Source of the DNA: Xenorhabdus griffiniae
Lineage (GTDB): Bacteria; Pseudomonadota; Gammaproteobacteria; Enterobacterales; Enterobacteriaceae
DNA length: 64,000 nucleotides
Direction of reading: 5' to 3'
Assembly (NCBI RefSeq): GCF_015163655.1
Contig: NZ_JADEUF010000006.1
Coordinates: 1 to 64,000 of the forward strand
Numbering within the stretch: the stretch's first letter is position 1; each line of letters starts with the position of its first letter. The notes beneath the pieces were generated by a model. That model was not told the origin of the DNA, made no database searches, and saw only the letters and a list, made by a program, of their open reading frames with translations. This document shows, one piece after another, positions 35,848-45,524 of this stretch. A program made the position numbers and the translations under genes.

Positions 35848-36621
35848 ATGAAGACTTACCTGGTCTTTCGTTTATATGGGGCACTAGCCAGTTGGGGAGT
35901 AGAAGCGGTCGGTGAAAACCGGCCGACCGGCACTTATCCAACCCGTTCGGCTATTCTGGGGTTATTAGGTGCAGCACTGGGCATCCGGCGCGATGATGAA
36001 ACACAACTTATGGCATTACAGCAGAGTGTCAAAATCGCCATCAAACAGAGCGTTTCCGGTTTATTGATGCGGGATTACCATACCTCCCAGGTTCCTTCGC
36101 AAGAGAAAAAACAGTCTCATCCAACCCGTAAAAGTGAGTTACGTGATAAATCCAAATTAAACACCATACTGTCTTCACGCGATTATCTTACTGATGGTGT
36201 GTGGATTATCGCGATTTCCTTGACCGAGCAGGCCAGTTTCGCTCTTTCTGCCTTGCGTGATGCGCTGATAAAACCCATTTTTACGCTGAGTCTTGGGCGA
36301 AAATCCTGCCCTCTTGCACTTCCGATGATGCCGCAACTGACAGAATACCCGTCATTAAAAGCCGCCCTTGATACGCCTTTTCCTCTCTTGCCTTATCAAT
36401 CAGAAAAGGCCAATCACTATTATTGGCAGCGTAATCATGATGTCGTGAGTTATTTCTGGGAAGGAGATAAAGACGAGATCACGATCCCTGATACGACAAT
36501 ACTGACGCATCAACTTTGGGATGAGCCACTATCACGTAGCCGCTGGCAGTTTACGCAACGCACGATGCACCAATTATCGTTCCAGTTATCAGTCGTGGAG
36601 GGAACACATGTATCTGTCTAA
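35848..36621 (+). CDS. cas5e: Cas5e (CasD)
   Basis: A 257-residue RAMP protein. YLVFRLYGALASWGVEAVGE, then RPTGTYPTRSAILGLLGAAL, is the family N-terminus. It binds the 5' handle of the crRNA in Cascade. The 3' end overlaps the start of cas6e (ATG at 36608) by 14 nt. Confidence 0.96.
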   Translation: MKTYLVFRLYGALASWGVEAVGENRPTGTYPTRSAILGLLGAALGIRRDDETQLMALQQSVKIAIKQSVSGLLMRDYHTSQVPSQEKKQSHPTRKSELRDKSKLNTILSSRDYLTDGVWIIAISLTEQASFALSALRDALIKPIFTLSLGRKSCPLALPMMPQLTEYPSLKAALDTPFPLLPYQSEKANHYYWQRNHDVVSYFWEGDKDEITIPDTTILTHQLWDEPLSRSRWQFTQRTMHQLSFQLSVVEGTHVSV

Positions 36622-37281
36622 AGTCACCTTGCACCCTTCTGCTTACTCTATACAAGCACCGTCACGAAAAAAGACGAAGAATGATGTCTATGCTTCCCAC
36701 CAACTCTTGTGGCAATTGTTTACGGAGCAAGAAGAACGCAATTTCCTTTTCAGGCAAGAGATGAGCTTAAGTGGCAGACCTGAATTTCTTGTGTTGTCCA
36801 CAACCGCACCGATAGCCAATTCCTCGCGGTTCCAGATTCAGACCAAGTCTTTTGCCCCTCAATTACATAATGGACAAAAACTGGCGTTCAAACTCCGCGC
36901 GAATCCCACTGTCTGCCTCACAAATAAAAACTCAGGCAAACAGCTGCGCCATGATGTGTTGATGCACGCCAAGCGTCAGACAAGACATGCTGGTAGCTCA
37001 GGAGACCTTGAATCAGCAATGATGCAGGCCGCCCAAACCTGGATACAAGATGAAAAACGGCTGGCTAATTGGGGAATTCGCTTTGATTTTGCTCCGGATA
37101 TTGAACGTTATACCCAACATCGCAGCTTTAAAGCCTCTGGCCAGAAGGTGGCATTTTCCAGCGTAGATTTTCAGGGTGTGCTCACTTTGTCAGATAGCGA
37201 ACTTTTCCTTGAGCAATACCAGAAGGGATTTGGCAGGGCAAAATCCTTTGGTTGTGGGCTAATGCTGATAAGGGCACTGTA

Positions 37282-37282
<1 letters not shown>
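36608..37282 (+). CDS. cas6e: Cas6e (CasE/Cse3), crRNA endonuclease
   Basis: About 224 residues from MYLSKVTLHPSAYSIQAPSR; an upstream in-frame start at 36521 would overlap cas5e too far. The fold is a double ferredoxin RAMP. The catalytic histidine is most likely in the segment DVYASHQLLWQLF, and the C-terminal glycine-rich loop GFGRAKSFGCGLMLIR is intact. It cuts the repeat RNA below the hairpin and stays in Cascade. The stop overlaps the cas1 start (TAATG). Confidence 0.96.
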
Positions 37283-38498
<1,216 letters not shown>

Positions 38499-38503
38499 TT
38501 TGG

Positions 38504-38593
38504 GTATTCCCTGTAGGTACAGGGATAAACCGCAAACGCTGATTGTAGAACGAGACAAAAACAAATATTCCCCATAGGCTCAATGAATAATTC
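38504..38593 (+). repeat. fossil type I-E CRISPR array of two repeats after cas2
   Basis: The 29 bases at 38504-38532 (GTATTCCCTGTAGG... GGGATAAACCG) match the active repeat except for a few positions. Exactly 61 nt later, at 38565, a second and more damaged copy begins ATATTCCCCATAGG. The 32 nt between them (38533-38564) have the length of one spacer. This is the usual place of the array in type I-E loci. Confidence 0.8.
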
Positions 38594-39003
38594 CAATATG
38601 AAAAACATAAAAAAAATTAATATAAATTAAATAAGATAATAGAAAACCAAAAATAAGATTATCAATTGTCGTTTAACAATGGCTTATTGTGATAAGTCAT
38701 GTAAATAATAAATAAAATTAAAACCGTTATAGACTATCTTCTTATTTTAAGTAACCGAAATAAAAATCAATATAAGAAATAATTGCAATATAAATTAATT
38801 ATTTTTACTAACATCTGGAGAGATAAAACTCGCTCTATTTGACGATAAAACAAACGAATATTCCAAATCGTGCGATATTCCACCTACAAACATAGATCAT
38901 TGATGATTGCCCAAAATAGCTATGATAATCTACGCGCCTTTCCGTCTTAACATGTTCATTTTACAGACAATTAAATATCAAAAATTAGGAAGCGAATTCA
39001 CTT
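38594..39003. other. AT-rich intergenic region before the outer-membrane operon
   Basis: About 410 bp of AT-rich sequence without supported genes, ending in the ribosome-binding site TTAGGAAGCG before the ATG at 39004. It probably contains the promoter of the three-gene operon that follows. Confidence 0.4.
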
Positions 39004-40023
39004 ATGAACTTAACTAATACCAACAAATTATTAGCTGCCACTTTGTGTCTTGCGGCCTCATACAGTTATGCAGATAGCGAGCGCCCACTTTTTTCATTAA
39101 CCGTATCCGAGTCTGGCGTTCAGCAAACAAATAATGACGGTAGCTTATCCCAATCGACTAAATCGGGATCTCGTATTCTGCCAATTTGGGGTGATGCCGC
39201 ACGCGCAAAAGGTTACGACCTGCCTGAACCGTTTGGTGCTAGTTATGGTTATATGAATCTGCGCCAGGATGTTGTTGTGGATAGCATTAAATTTGAATTT
39301 ACAAATCCACTTATAAATAAAAATTGGAAAGACAAAATCATTGTTAACGCAGGTGATACAAGAGAAAAAAATGAGTCCCATCTGCTGAAATTGGATACTT
39401 GGGTTCTACCTTTTTTGAATGTTTATGGAGTGTATGGAACAACTAAAGGTAAATCTAAAACTAATCTTGATAGCATTTACTTTATGAATATGGAGGAACC
39501 TTGGCTAGAAAATATTCCTTTTGAATTGAATTTCAAAGGAAAAACCTATGGTGGTGGTGTAACATTTGCTGGTGGTTATAACCAATTTTTTGCCACTCTA
39601 GATGCAAACTACACTCGCACTAATCTGGATATTCTAGATGGTGATATCAGTGCTTTTGTCCTCACACCTCGCGTTGGTTATGAGTTTGTGTTTGAACCAC
39701 TCTTTTCCGGACAGGGAAATAGCAAGGTTCAGGTATGGGTAGGTGCTATGTACCAAAATATTACCCAACGCTTTAAAGGTGATGTCAGCAAGCTCACTTT
39801 ACCACCTCAGCTAGCTAGCTGGTTTGGACCAATTAAAAATAATCCAGCTGATAAAGGTAAATATAAATCTGACATCAAATTCGACGTTGAACAACACCTT
39901 GCCCATAAGTGGAACAATACCGTTGGTGCACGCTTCGAAATCACTCGTAATTTCAATATCCTGTCAGAAGTCGGTTTTGGTAACAGAAACAGTTTCTTTA
40001 TTTCCGGTGAGTTCCGTTTTTAA
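39004..40023 (+). CDS. Outer-membrane beta-barrel protein, first gene of an envelope operon
   Basis: A 339-residue protein with a signal peptide (KLLAATLCLAASYSYA, cleavage before DSERP). The mature part has repeated amphipathic strands and ends in NSFFISGEFRF, a C-terminal aromatic residue as required for outer-membrane insertion. The stretch LPIWGDAARAKGYDLPEPFG is conserved-looking but I cannot name its family. It ends one base into the start of the next gene (TAATG), so it is part of a tight operon with an Omp85-type barrel and a lipoprotein. Confidence 0.7.
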   Translation: MNLTNTNKLLAATLCLAASYSYADSERPLFSLTVSESGVQQTNNDGSLSQSTKSGSRILPIWGDAARAKGYDLPEPFGASYGYMNLRQDVVVDSIKFEFTNPLINKNWKDKIIVNAGDTREKNESHLLKLDTWVLPFLNVYGVYGTTKGKSKTNLDSIYFMNMEEPWLENIPFELNFKGKTYGGGVTFAGGYNQFFATLDANYTRTNLDILDGDISAFVLTPRVGYEFVFEPLFSGQGNSKVQVWVGAMYQNITQRFKGDVSKLTLPPQLASWFGPIKNNPADKGKYKSDIKFDVEQHLAHKWNNTVGARFEITRNFNILSEVGFGNRNSFFISGEFRF

Positions 40024-41177
40024 TGTTTGGCTTTGCAACATTCAAAAGGCTGGTCGTCATTGCCAGCCTGCTTATCTTCACCATTTCATCAGCCCACGCT
40101 GATATCTTGCCTAACCGGCAAAAAATTGATGGTTGGTTAAACGAATTAGGCGGCAGTAATCATTTTGATGACCGCAAAAAAATTGATTGGGGCGTATTGC
40201 CTGGTCCTTTCTACACCCCTGAAATGGGGATGGGGATTGGTGTTGCCGTCGTTGGCCTGTACCGTCCTGACCATTTAGATAACATCAGCCAGACTTCTTC
40301 ATTAGGACTCAGTGGATTTGCTTCATCTACTGGCGCGTTTGGCCTGAACTTTACCAATTACAATTTTCTTGCCAGTGACCAATGGCGGTTATTCGTTTCC
40401 GGTACACTGAATAACATCCCAACTTACTATTGGGGTAAAGGTTATCGTGCCGGTAAAAATGACAGTAACAAAGAGGAATACCGTTCACAGGAATTTGCTA
40501 TTCATCCGCGACTTCTCTACCGCGTCGCTAATACCACCTATATGGGATTAGGCTGGAATTTCTCATCCGTCAATGCCAGTGATCCGGATAGCGGAGCGAA
40601 ACGGTATTTTTCCCAGTCTGTCGGTGGCCGTTCCGTGATGAGTTCCGGTATAAGTGCCCACTTCAGTTATGATACACGGGACTTTTTACCCAATGCACGA
40701 CACGGACAGGCATTTGAGATCGTTTATACCTATTTTTCCCCAGAATTAGGTAGCGATCACCGTTTCCATACCACACAGCTTCAGTTCTCGACCTATTACC
40801 CGTTATCTGAAAAGACCGTCCTGGCCTTCGATAACTATGCCCGTTTCAGCGCAGGTGATGTCCCGTGGAACCAGCTATCACTGCTTGGTAACGGCCAGCG
40901 GATGCGCGGATATTATGAAGGGCGTTATCGTGACAACAATATCTTCACAACACAGTTAGAGTTAAGACATAAACTGGACTGGCGCCACGGTGTGGTCGGT
41001 TGGATAGGCACCGGCACGTTGGGAGATTCCCCTTCACAATTGGGAACCAGGCATTGGCTTCCTTCTGTTGGTATTGGCTATCGTTTTGAGTTTAAACCAC
41101 GCATGAATGTCAGATTAGATTTTGGTGTCGGTAAAGACAGTACTGGATTCTATTTTCAGGTTGGGGAAGCGTTTTGA
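40023..41177 (+). CDS. BamA/TamA-like (bacterial surface antigen) outer-membrane protein
   Basis: A 384-residue protein with a signal peptide (VVIASLLIFTISSAHA). After it comes an Omp85-type barrel without a POTRA array. GNGQRMRGYYEGRYRDNN at about 298-315 corresponds to the (V/I)RGF/Y loop-6 motif, and FGVGKDSTGFYFQVGEAF closes the barrel with a terminal aromatic. Such short, POTRA-less members are found beside other envelope genes, and their roles are mostly unknown. It overlaps the next gene by 4 nt. Confidence 0.8.
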   Translation: MFGFATFKRLVVIASLLIFTISSAHADILPNRQKIDGWLNELGGSNHFDDRKKIDWGVLPGPFYTPEMGMGIGVAVVGLYRPDHLDNISQTSSLGLSGFASSTGAFGLNFTNYNFLASDQWRLFVSGTLNNIPTYYWGKGYRAGKNDSNKEEYRSQEFAIHPRLLYRVANTTYMGLGWNFSSVNASDPDSGAKRYFSQSVGGRSVMSSGISAHFSYDTRDFLPNARHGQAFEIVYTYFSPELGSDHRFHTTQLQFSTYYPLSEKTVLAFDNYARFSAGDVPWNQLSLLGNGQRMRGYYEGRYRDNNIFTTQLELRHKLDWRHGVVGWIGTGTLGDSPSQLGTRHWLPSVGIGYRFEFKPRMNVRLDFGVGKDSTGFYFQVGEAF

Positions 41178-42307
41178 GATTATTCGTTACACTTTGCCTC
41201 TGTTTTCTACTGATGGCATGCCAAAACCAGCCACAATCAGTTGATCCGGTCAAACCGGTCCTTGTCAGTGATACCCATGAGCAGTCACAGCAAAATTGGA
41301 ATGCGTTACCTCCCATTGCCCCACCAGAAGGTTTAAGGGCTTGCTGTGCTTTCGGCTATAACCTAAAAGCTCAACTATGGAATATTCCCATTCCCTTCTA
41401 TGACATCGATAATATTGTAGAAGCCAAGAAATTGGGTGAACATCACTATAATGACAGTGTTGTCGGTGCCAGTGCCGCCTTGTTGGGGGTAAGCAATGAA
41501 AAAGTGGGTCTGCTCTATACCCATAAGGGAGGGTTTATTGATATCTCCCATGTCAGGGATACCGCAGACTATACGCTTTATCTGTTTAGCCAGATTTACA
41601 CTCATCTTGGTCAAGAGAGGGAGTTAACCCTGAATAATGAACTTGCTGCGCGTAAAATGCATTTTTTTGCTTTTACGCCACCGCAAGATCCGGCTGAACG
41701 CTATACGCTAAGTGCCTATTTAGCGGCTAAACTCGCTTTTCAACTTGCCGCCTGGCATGAAATAGCGCAATGGTATGGCTATCAATCAGTCCCTGGATTT
41801 TCAGAGGGCATTTCGGCTTTTTCCCCGGAAGATCTCTATTCAAACCTGTTGGGTGCACGGTTGGCGCTGACATTGATTCTGGAAGGACACGCTTCTTCTA
41901 TAGCACAGTTCTCGGACGCAATGACGAAGATCTTGCCGATAGCTTTGCATGAACTTGGAGATTATCCCAAATCAGGCACAAAAGAGATGTTTGATAGCGT
42001 AGATGGTTTGTGGTGGAACAGTTATCAACGCATTCCTGAGAAATTTTTAGTTCTGCACCGGAATTATGATATCCAGGACAACCGCTCCCCATTAATGCCT
42101 TTCGGTAAAGAACACTTTGCCCTGCGCTTGTCTCTGCCTGAGCATTATCAGCATTTTTCGTTGGATAAACTGGCTGAATTTCAGCTCTGGCCAACCAATG
42201 AGATGAAAAACCTGCCTGCTCCAAAGCAATATTGGACAATAAAAGATTTTAAAATGCTGGCGGAAAATGCCCAACGGGAAGATGAAAAACAGTTGCTAAT
42301 TAAATAA
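41174..42307 (+). CDS. DUF4056-like lipoprotein
   Basis: A 377-residue lipoprotein (signal LCLCFLLMACQNQ, lipobox LMAC). Motifs are RACCAFGYNLKAQL near the mature start, HHYNDSVVGASAALLGV, LLYTHKGGFIDISHVRDTAD, WHEIAQWYGYQSVPGFSEG, and SAFSPEDLYSNLLGARLALT. The histidine and glutamate pair followed by more acidic residues could form a metal site, but no metalloprotease family is clearly matched. It is the last gene of the operon with two outer-membrane barrels; a shared role in envelope assembly or lipid handling is inference. Confidence 0.75.
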   Translation: MRLFVTLCLCFLLMACQNQPQSVDPVKPVLVSDTHEQSQQNWNALPPIAPPEGLRACCAFGYNLKAQLWNIPIPFYDIDNIVEAKKLGEHHYNDSVVGASAALLGVSNEKVGLLYTHKGGFIDISHVRDTADYTLYLFSQIYTHLGQERELTLNNELAARKMHFFAFTPPQDPAERYTLSAYLAAKLAFQLAAWHEIAQWYGYQSVPGFSEGISAFSPEDLYSNLLGARLALTLILEGHASSIAQFSDAMTKILPIALHELGDYPKSGTKEMFDSVDGLWWNSYQRIPEKFLVLHRNYDIQDNRSPLMPFGKEHFALRLSLPEHYQHFSLDKLAEFQLWPTNEMKNLPAPKQYWTIKDFKMLAENAQREDEKQLLIK

Positions 42308-42316
42308 GATCCATCT

Positions 42317-42349
42317 GAGGAATATACCTAATTCACCGGTATATTCCTC
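42317..42349. terminator. hairpin between the convergent envelope and catabolic operons
   Basis: A perfect 12-bp stem, GAGGAATATACC with GGTATATTCCTC, and a 9-nt loop lie between the stop codons of the two convergent operons. It could terminate both, although T-runs are short. Confidence 0.65.
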
Positions 42350-42373
42350 ACAATGTTCCATACGAATGATTTA

Positions 42374-42853
42374 CTAAATCCTCCCTGGTGTATGCCGTTT
42401 AATCAGTTCCTGCAAAACCGCTTTCAATAGCTGACTTTTTCCATCCCCCAATGGCTCCAGCACACTTTTCTCATGGGATTCAGCTTCAGTCAGTAATCCT
42501 TCTACCACTTTTTGCCCAGTTTCAGTCAAACATACCAAGGTAACACGGCGATCACGGCCAACATTGGCAAAACGCGCTACATACCCCTGTAGCTCCAAAC
42601 GCTGCAAAACGCGAGTAATAGTCGGTTGTTTACTGACCGTTTTCTGTGCCAGGAGGCCAGTGCTAATGGAGCCACTTCCTGTCAACGCTGATAACACCCG
42701 CCACTCCAGCACTGACAACCCCCGCGCTTCAACGACATCATGAAATTGAGACGAAACTAACATCCATGCCCGCCCAAGCAAGGCAGGCAAGTAATTATCA
42801 ACAAATACTTTTGAATCTGGCATAAGTTGAACAACCTTTTGTATCTCGATCAA
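42374..42853 (-). CDS. MarR-family regulator of the aromatic operon
   Basis: About 159 residues with a winged helix: SVLEWRVLSALTGSGSISTG, LLAQKTVSKQPTITRVLQRL and the wing VGRDRRVTLVCLTETGQKVV. MarR proteins usually repress and release DNA when they bind an aromatic acid or CoA thioester. It is the last gene of the nine-gene operon. The start taken is a TTG at 42853 that follows AGGAAAATA and overlaps the preceding stop; the ATG ten codons later (MPDSK) is the alternative. Confidence 0.85.
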   Translation of the reverse strand: MIEIQKVVQLMPDSKVFVDNYLPALLGRAWMLVSSQFHDVVEARGLSVLEWRVLSALTGSGSISTGLLAQKTVSKQPTITRVLQRLELQGYVARFANVGRDRRVTLVCLTETGQKVVEGLLTEAESHEKSVLEPLGDGKSQLLKAVLQELIKRHTPGRI

Positions 42854-43605
42854 TATTTTCCTGATAACAGTGAGCCAAATCGCGGAACGTATGTATTCAG
42901 CCCAAGCTGTTTCAATATCATGTAGGTTGTTGCCACAGATGAAGAAATCACAGGTATCCCCACCCGATCTTCGATCAGTGCTACTGACGGCAGAGAAGGC
43001 ATTTGTACACAGGCGGAAGCCACTATCACATCGACATTGCTGTTTAGTCGTTTGGTAATCTCCACCGGCGCGAGAGGATCTTGTCGTCCGACAGCAAGGT
43101 TATCGGGGATTTCCAGCGAAATGCTGTCGATAACTTCAATTCCTTCATTTTCAATGTAATCAATGACTAACTGAGTCAATGGCTTCATATAGGGCGTCAG
43201 TATAGAAATCCGTTTCGCCCCCAAAGCATGTAACCCATCCACCAACGCCCCCGCGCTGGTAACAACAGGTGCCGGATGTCCATTTTCAGCTGTTCGTAGA
43301 TGGAGGCGCTTTTCAGAGATCCGGTGATATCCCTGTCCCATGCTCATAATCGCCACTAAACAGGCATATCCCAGCACATCAACCGCGGCATCCGACAACT
43401 CAAGCGCACAGCGATCACTGTCTGCATCCATGGCCGCCAGTTCCGCTTTTGTGACTGTTTTCATTCTCATTCGACTGGAATGAAAGGTAAAACGTTCAGG
43501 GTTTACGACTTCACGGGCCTGCAGGATAGCGGGAATTTCTGTTTCCATTGTCGTATTCGATGAAGGAACAATCAGCCCCACGCGAAAATGCGGTGTGTTA
43601 TTCAT
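42850..43605 (-). CDS. Maleate cis-trans isomerase (Asp/Glu racemase superfamily)
   Basis: A 251-residue protein. FRVGLIVPSSNTTMETEIPA at the start is the maleate isomerase/arylmalonate decarboxylase signature. The two catalytic cysteines lie in LGYACLVAIMS and VASACVQMPSLP. It would turn maleate into fumarate, the last step when a gentisate-type pathway hydrolyses maleylpyruvate without prior isomerisation. It starts inside the nitrilase stop (ATGA). Confidence 0.9.
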   Translation of the reverse strand: MNNTPHFRVGLIVPSSNTTMETEIPAILQAREVVNPERFTFHSSRMRMKTVTKAELAAMDADSDRCALELSDAAVDVLGYACLVAIMSMGQGYHRISEKRLHLRTAENGHPAPVVTSAGALVDGLHALGAKRISILTPYMKPLTQLVIDYIENEGIEVIDSISLEIPDNLAVGRQDPLAPVEITKRLNSNVDVIVASACVQMPSLPSVALIEDRVGIPVISSSVATTYMILKQLGLNTYVPRFGSLLSGKY

Positions 43606-44591
43606 GGGCGATCCTCCTGATCGGCTGGCAGATCAGTAAATCGGATCGCACGCATTGGCTGACGGTTCACTTTGAGATCGAAGATATCAAATCGGTTGTA
43701 ATGCCCCGTGATATCGTGCATTTGACGAGGCTGAATACAGCGGTTCAGGTCAATATGCGCATAGACGATCCCTTCCTTATCAATCAGGGGATCACCTATC
43801 ACGCGCCCATCTGGTCCAATAATGCCGGTGAATGCACTGTTAGAACGTGCCAGCAACGCTTCGGCTTCAGGATGGCTGGCCGACATCGCTGTGACAATTT
43901 CCGGCGAAATCGTGGAGCAGGAGACAATGGTAAACACCTTGCCTTCAAAACAGTGGGCTGCCGCCCGCAAACGGATCGCCTCAGCCATATCATAATCCGC
44001 TGGTGCAACCGGCAGGGAAATGTAACTGGCAACATGGACCAATTCCCCCTGAGATAATAAGGAAAAACGCGCTAACGGATTGGTATTTTCGCCACAAGCC
44101 AGCACGCCCAATGGCCCAATACGGGTATCATGCACTTTTAACGAAGCCGCATCACCATTCGCCCATGTCAGTTTTTCCGCCCATGTCGGCACCAGTTTGC
44201 GGTGACGCCCCAAAATGTTCCCTTCATCAGAAATAGTCACCAGCGTGTTATAGAGTGTTGCTATGCCGTCAGGACTGCGCTCATTAACCCCAATCACAAC
44301 GTTGATGTGATGACGAGCCGCAGCCAGGGCAATTTTGTTGATCTCCGGCCCCGGCACTTCAATAGCCGATTTGCACAGTTTTTCAAACCACGGACTACCT
44401 TGTATTGGGTTCATCACCCAATTCCAATAGGGGTAACCAGAAACAAACACTTCAGGAAAAGCCACCAAACTGGCCCCCTTGTCTGCCGCTTCCTGAATCA
44501 GCCGACAAACGAGATCAACCGTCGCTTCTGTATCCAGAAAGACAGGAGCAGCCTGTACCGCAGCCGCTTTGAACTTAGGAAGTTTCAGCAT
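43602..44591 (-). CDS. Nitrilase-superfamily carbon-nitrogen hydrolase
   Basis: A 329-residue protein with the Glu-Lys-Cys triad: Glu in VAFPEVFVSGYPYWNW, Lys in GRHRKLVPTWAEKLTW, and Cys in GVLACGENTNPLARF. The pattern CGENTNPLARF with the preceding WAEKLTW is that of true nitrilases, as opposed to amidases. It would release an acid and ammonia from a nitrile. Its place in an aromatic-acid operon suggests an arylacetonitrile or aryl-nitrile feed to the pathway; the substrate is not known. Confidence 0.88.
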   Translation of the reverse strand: MLKLPKFKAAAVQAAPVFLDTEATVDLVCRLIQEAADKGASLVAFPEVFVSGYPYWNWVMNPIQGSPWFEKLCKSAIEVPGPEINKIALAAARHHINVVIGVNERSPDGIATLYNTLVTISDEGNILGRHRKLVPTWAEKLTWANGDAASLKVHDTRIGPLGVLACGENTNPLARFSLLSQGELVHVASYISLPVAPADYDMAEAIRLRAAAHCFEGKVFTIVSCSTISPEIVTAMSASHPEAEALLARSNSAFTGIIGPDGRVIGDPLIDKEGIVYAHIDLNRCIQPRQMHDITGHYNRFDIFDLKVNRQPMRAIRFTDLPADQEDRP

Positions 44592-44609
44592 ATCAGGCTC
44601 CTGTTTTAT

Positions 44610-45521
44610 TTACACCGCAATAACGGGGTGACGCAAATGACCAATCTTTTCAAGGTAGGCTTCAATCACATCCCCTGGCCATAGCCATTCTTGTGGATCA
44701 CGCCCCGCTCCAACACCTTCTGGTGTTCCTGTGGCAATGATATCGCCTGGTTCCAGCGTGATGCCTTTGCTAATATCCGCAATCAAGGTATTGACCTTGA
44801 ACAACATATGGCGCGTATTGGAGTCCTGTTTAGTCACGCCATTGACTTTTAGGCTCAATGCCAAATCTTGTGGATTGGGAATTTCATCAGCCGTGACGAT
44901 GCAAGGGCCAAAAGGGGCGTAGGTATCCTGTCCCTTAGAGTAGATCCACTGCCCAGCCCGACGGCAATCACGGGCGCTCATGTCGATCATCAGGCTATAG
45001 CCAAAAACATATTTCAAAGCCTTATCTTCCGATACACCTTTAGCGCGGGTTCCGATAATCACCGCCAGTTCCACTTCCCAATCTAATTGCGCTGTGATCG
45101 CACTGTTATGCTCAATGGCGTCACCAGGGCCAATCACTGTTGTTGGCGGCTTAGAGAAAATGACCGGTTCTTTTGGCAGATCTTTTGCCGTATCCAAAGC
45201 ACGGCTGGATTCAGCCACATGTTCAACATAGTTCAGGCCAATACCAAAGATGTTTTTCCGTGGGCGGGGAATAGGAGCAAGAATTTTCACATTCTGCAAT
45301 GGCAGTGAAACTCCCACTGGCCAAAATCCCTTAAATGAATCTAGCAGCGCGGTTGTGCTATTCACCGCCAATGGTCCCAAATCAATAAACTCCAGCATAT
45401 TATCCGGCAATCTATTCCCCGTATGGGAAGCCAGCTTTGCCAAGTCTATGACATGTTCATTGACAATGGCGCCTAATCGCGCAGCAGCCGTGACTTCTGA
45501 ACGGTAAGTGATTAAACGCAT
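44610..45521 (-). CDS. Fumarylacetoacetate hydrolase-family protein (maleylpyruvate/acylpyruvate hydrolase-like)
   Basis: A 303-residue FAH-fold protein. FGIGLNYVEHVAES begins the domain, and FSKPPTTVIGPGDAIEHN, LDWEVELAVIIGTRAKGVSE (metal-binding Glu residues) and ATGTPEGVGAG are the standard blocks. In gentisate routes such enzymes cleave maleylpyruvate to maleate and pyruvate. The adjacent dioxygenase and maleate isomerase support that reaction. Confidence 0.88.
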   Translation of the reverse strand: MRLITYRSEVTAAARLGAIVNEHVIDLAKLASHTGNRLPDNMLEFIDLGPLAVNSTTALLDSFKGFWPVGVSLPLQNVKILAPIPRPRKNIFGIGLNYVEHVAESSRALDTAKDLPKEPVIFSKPPTTVIGPGDAIEHNSAITAQLDWEVELAVIIGTRAKGVSEDKALKYVFGYSLMIDMSARDCRRAGQWIYSKGQDTYAPFGPCIVTADEIPNPQDLALSLKVNGVTKQDSNTRHMLFKVNTLIADISKGITLEPGDIIATGTPEGVGAGRDPQEWLWPGDVIEAYLEKIGHLRHPVIAV

Positions 45522-45524
45522 CTC

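Noticed and set aside
36521-36607. Upstream in-frame extension of cas6e
   Set aside because: It would overlap cas5e by 100 nt and add residues unlike Cas6e; the ATG at 36608 gives the normal N-terminus.
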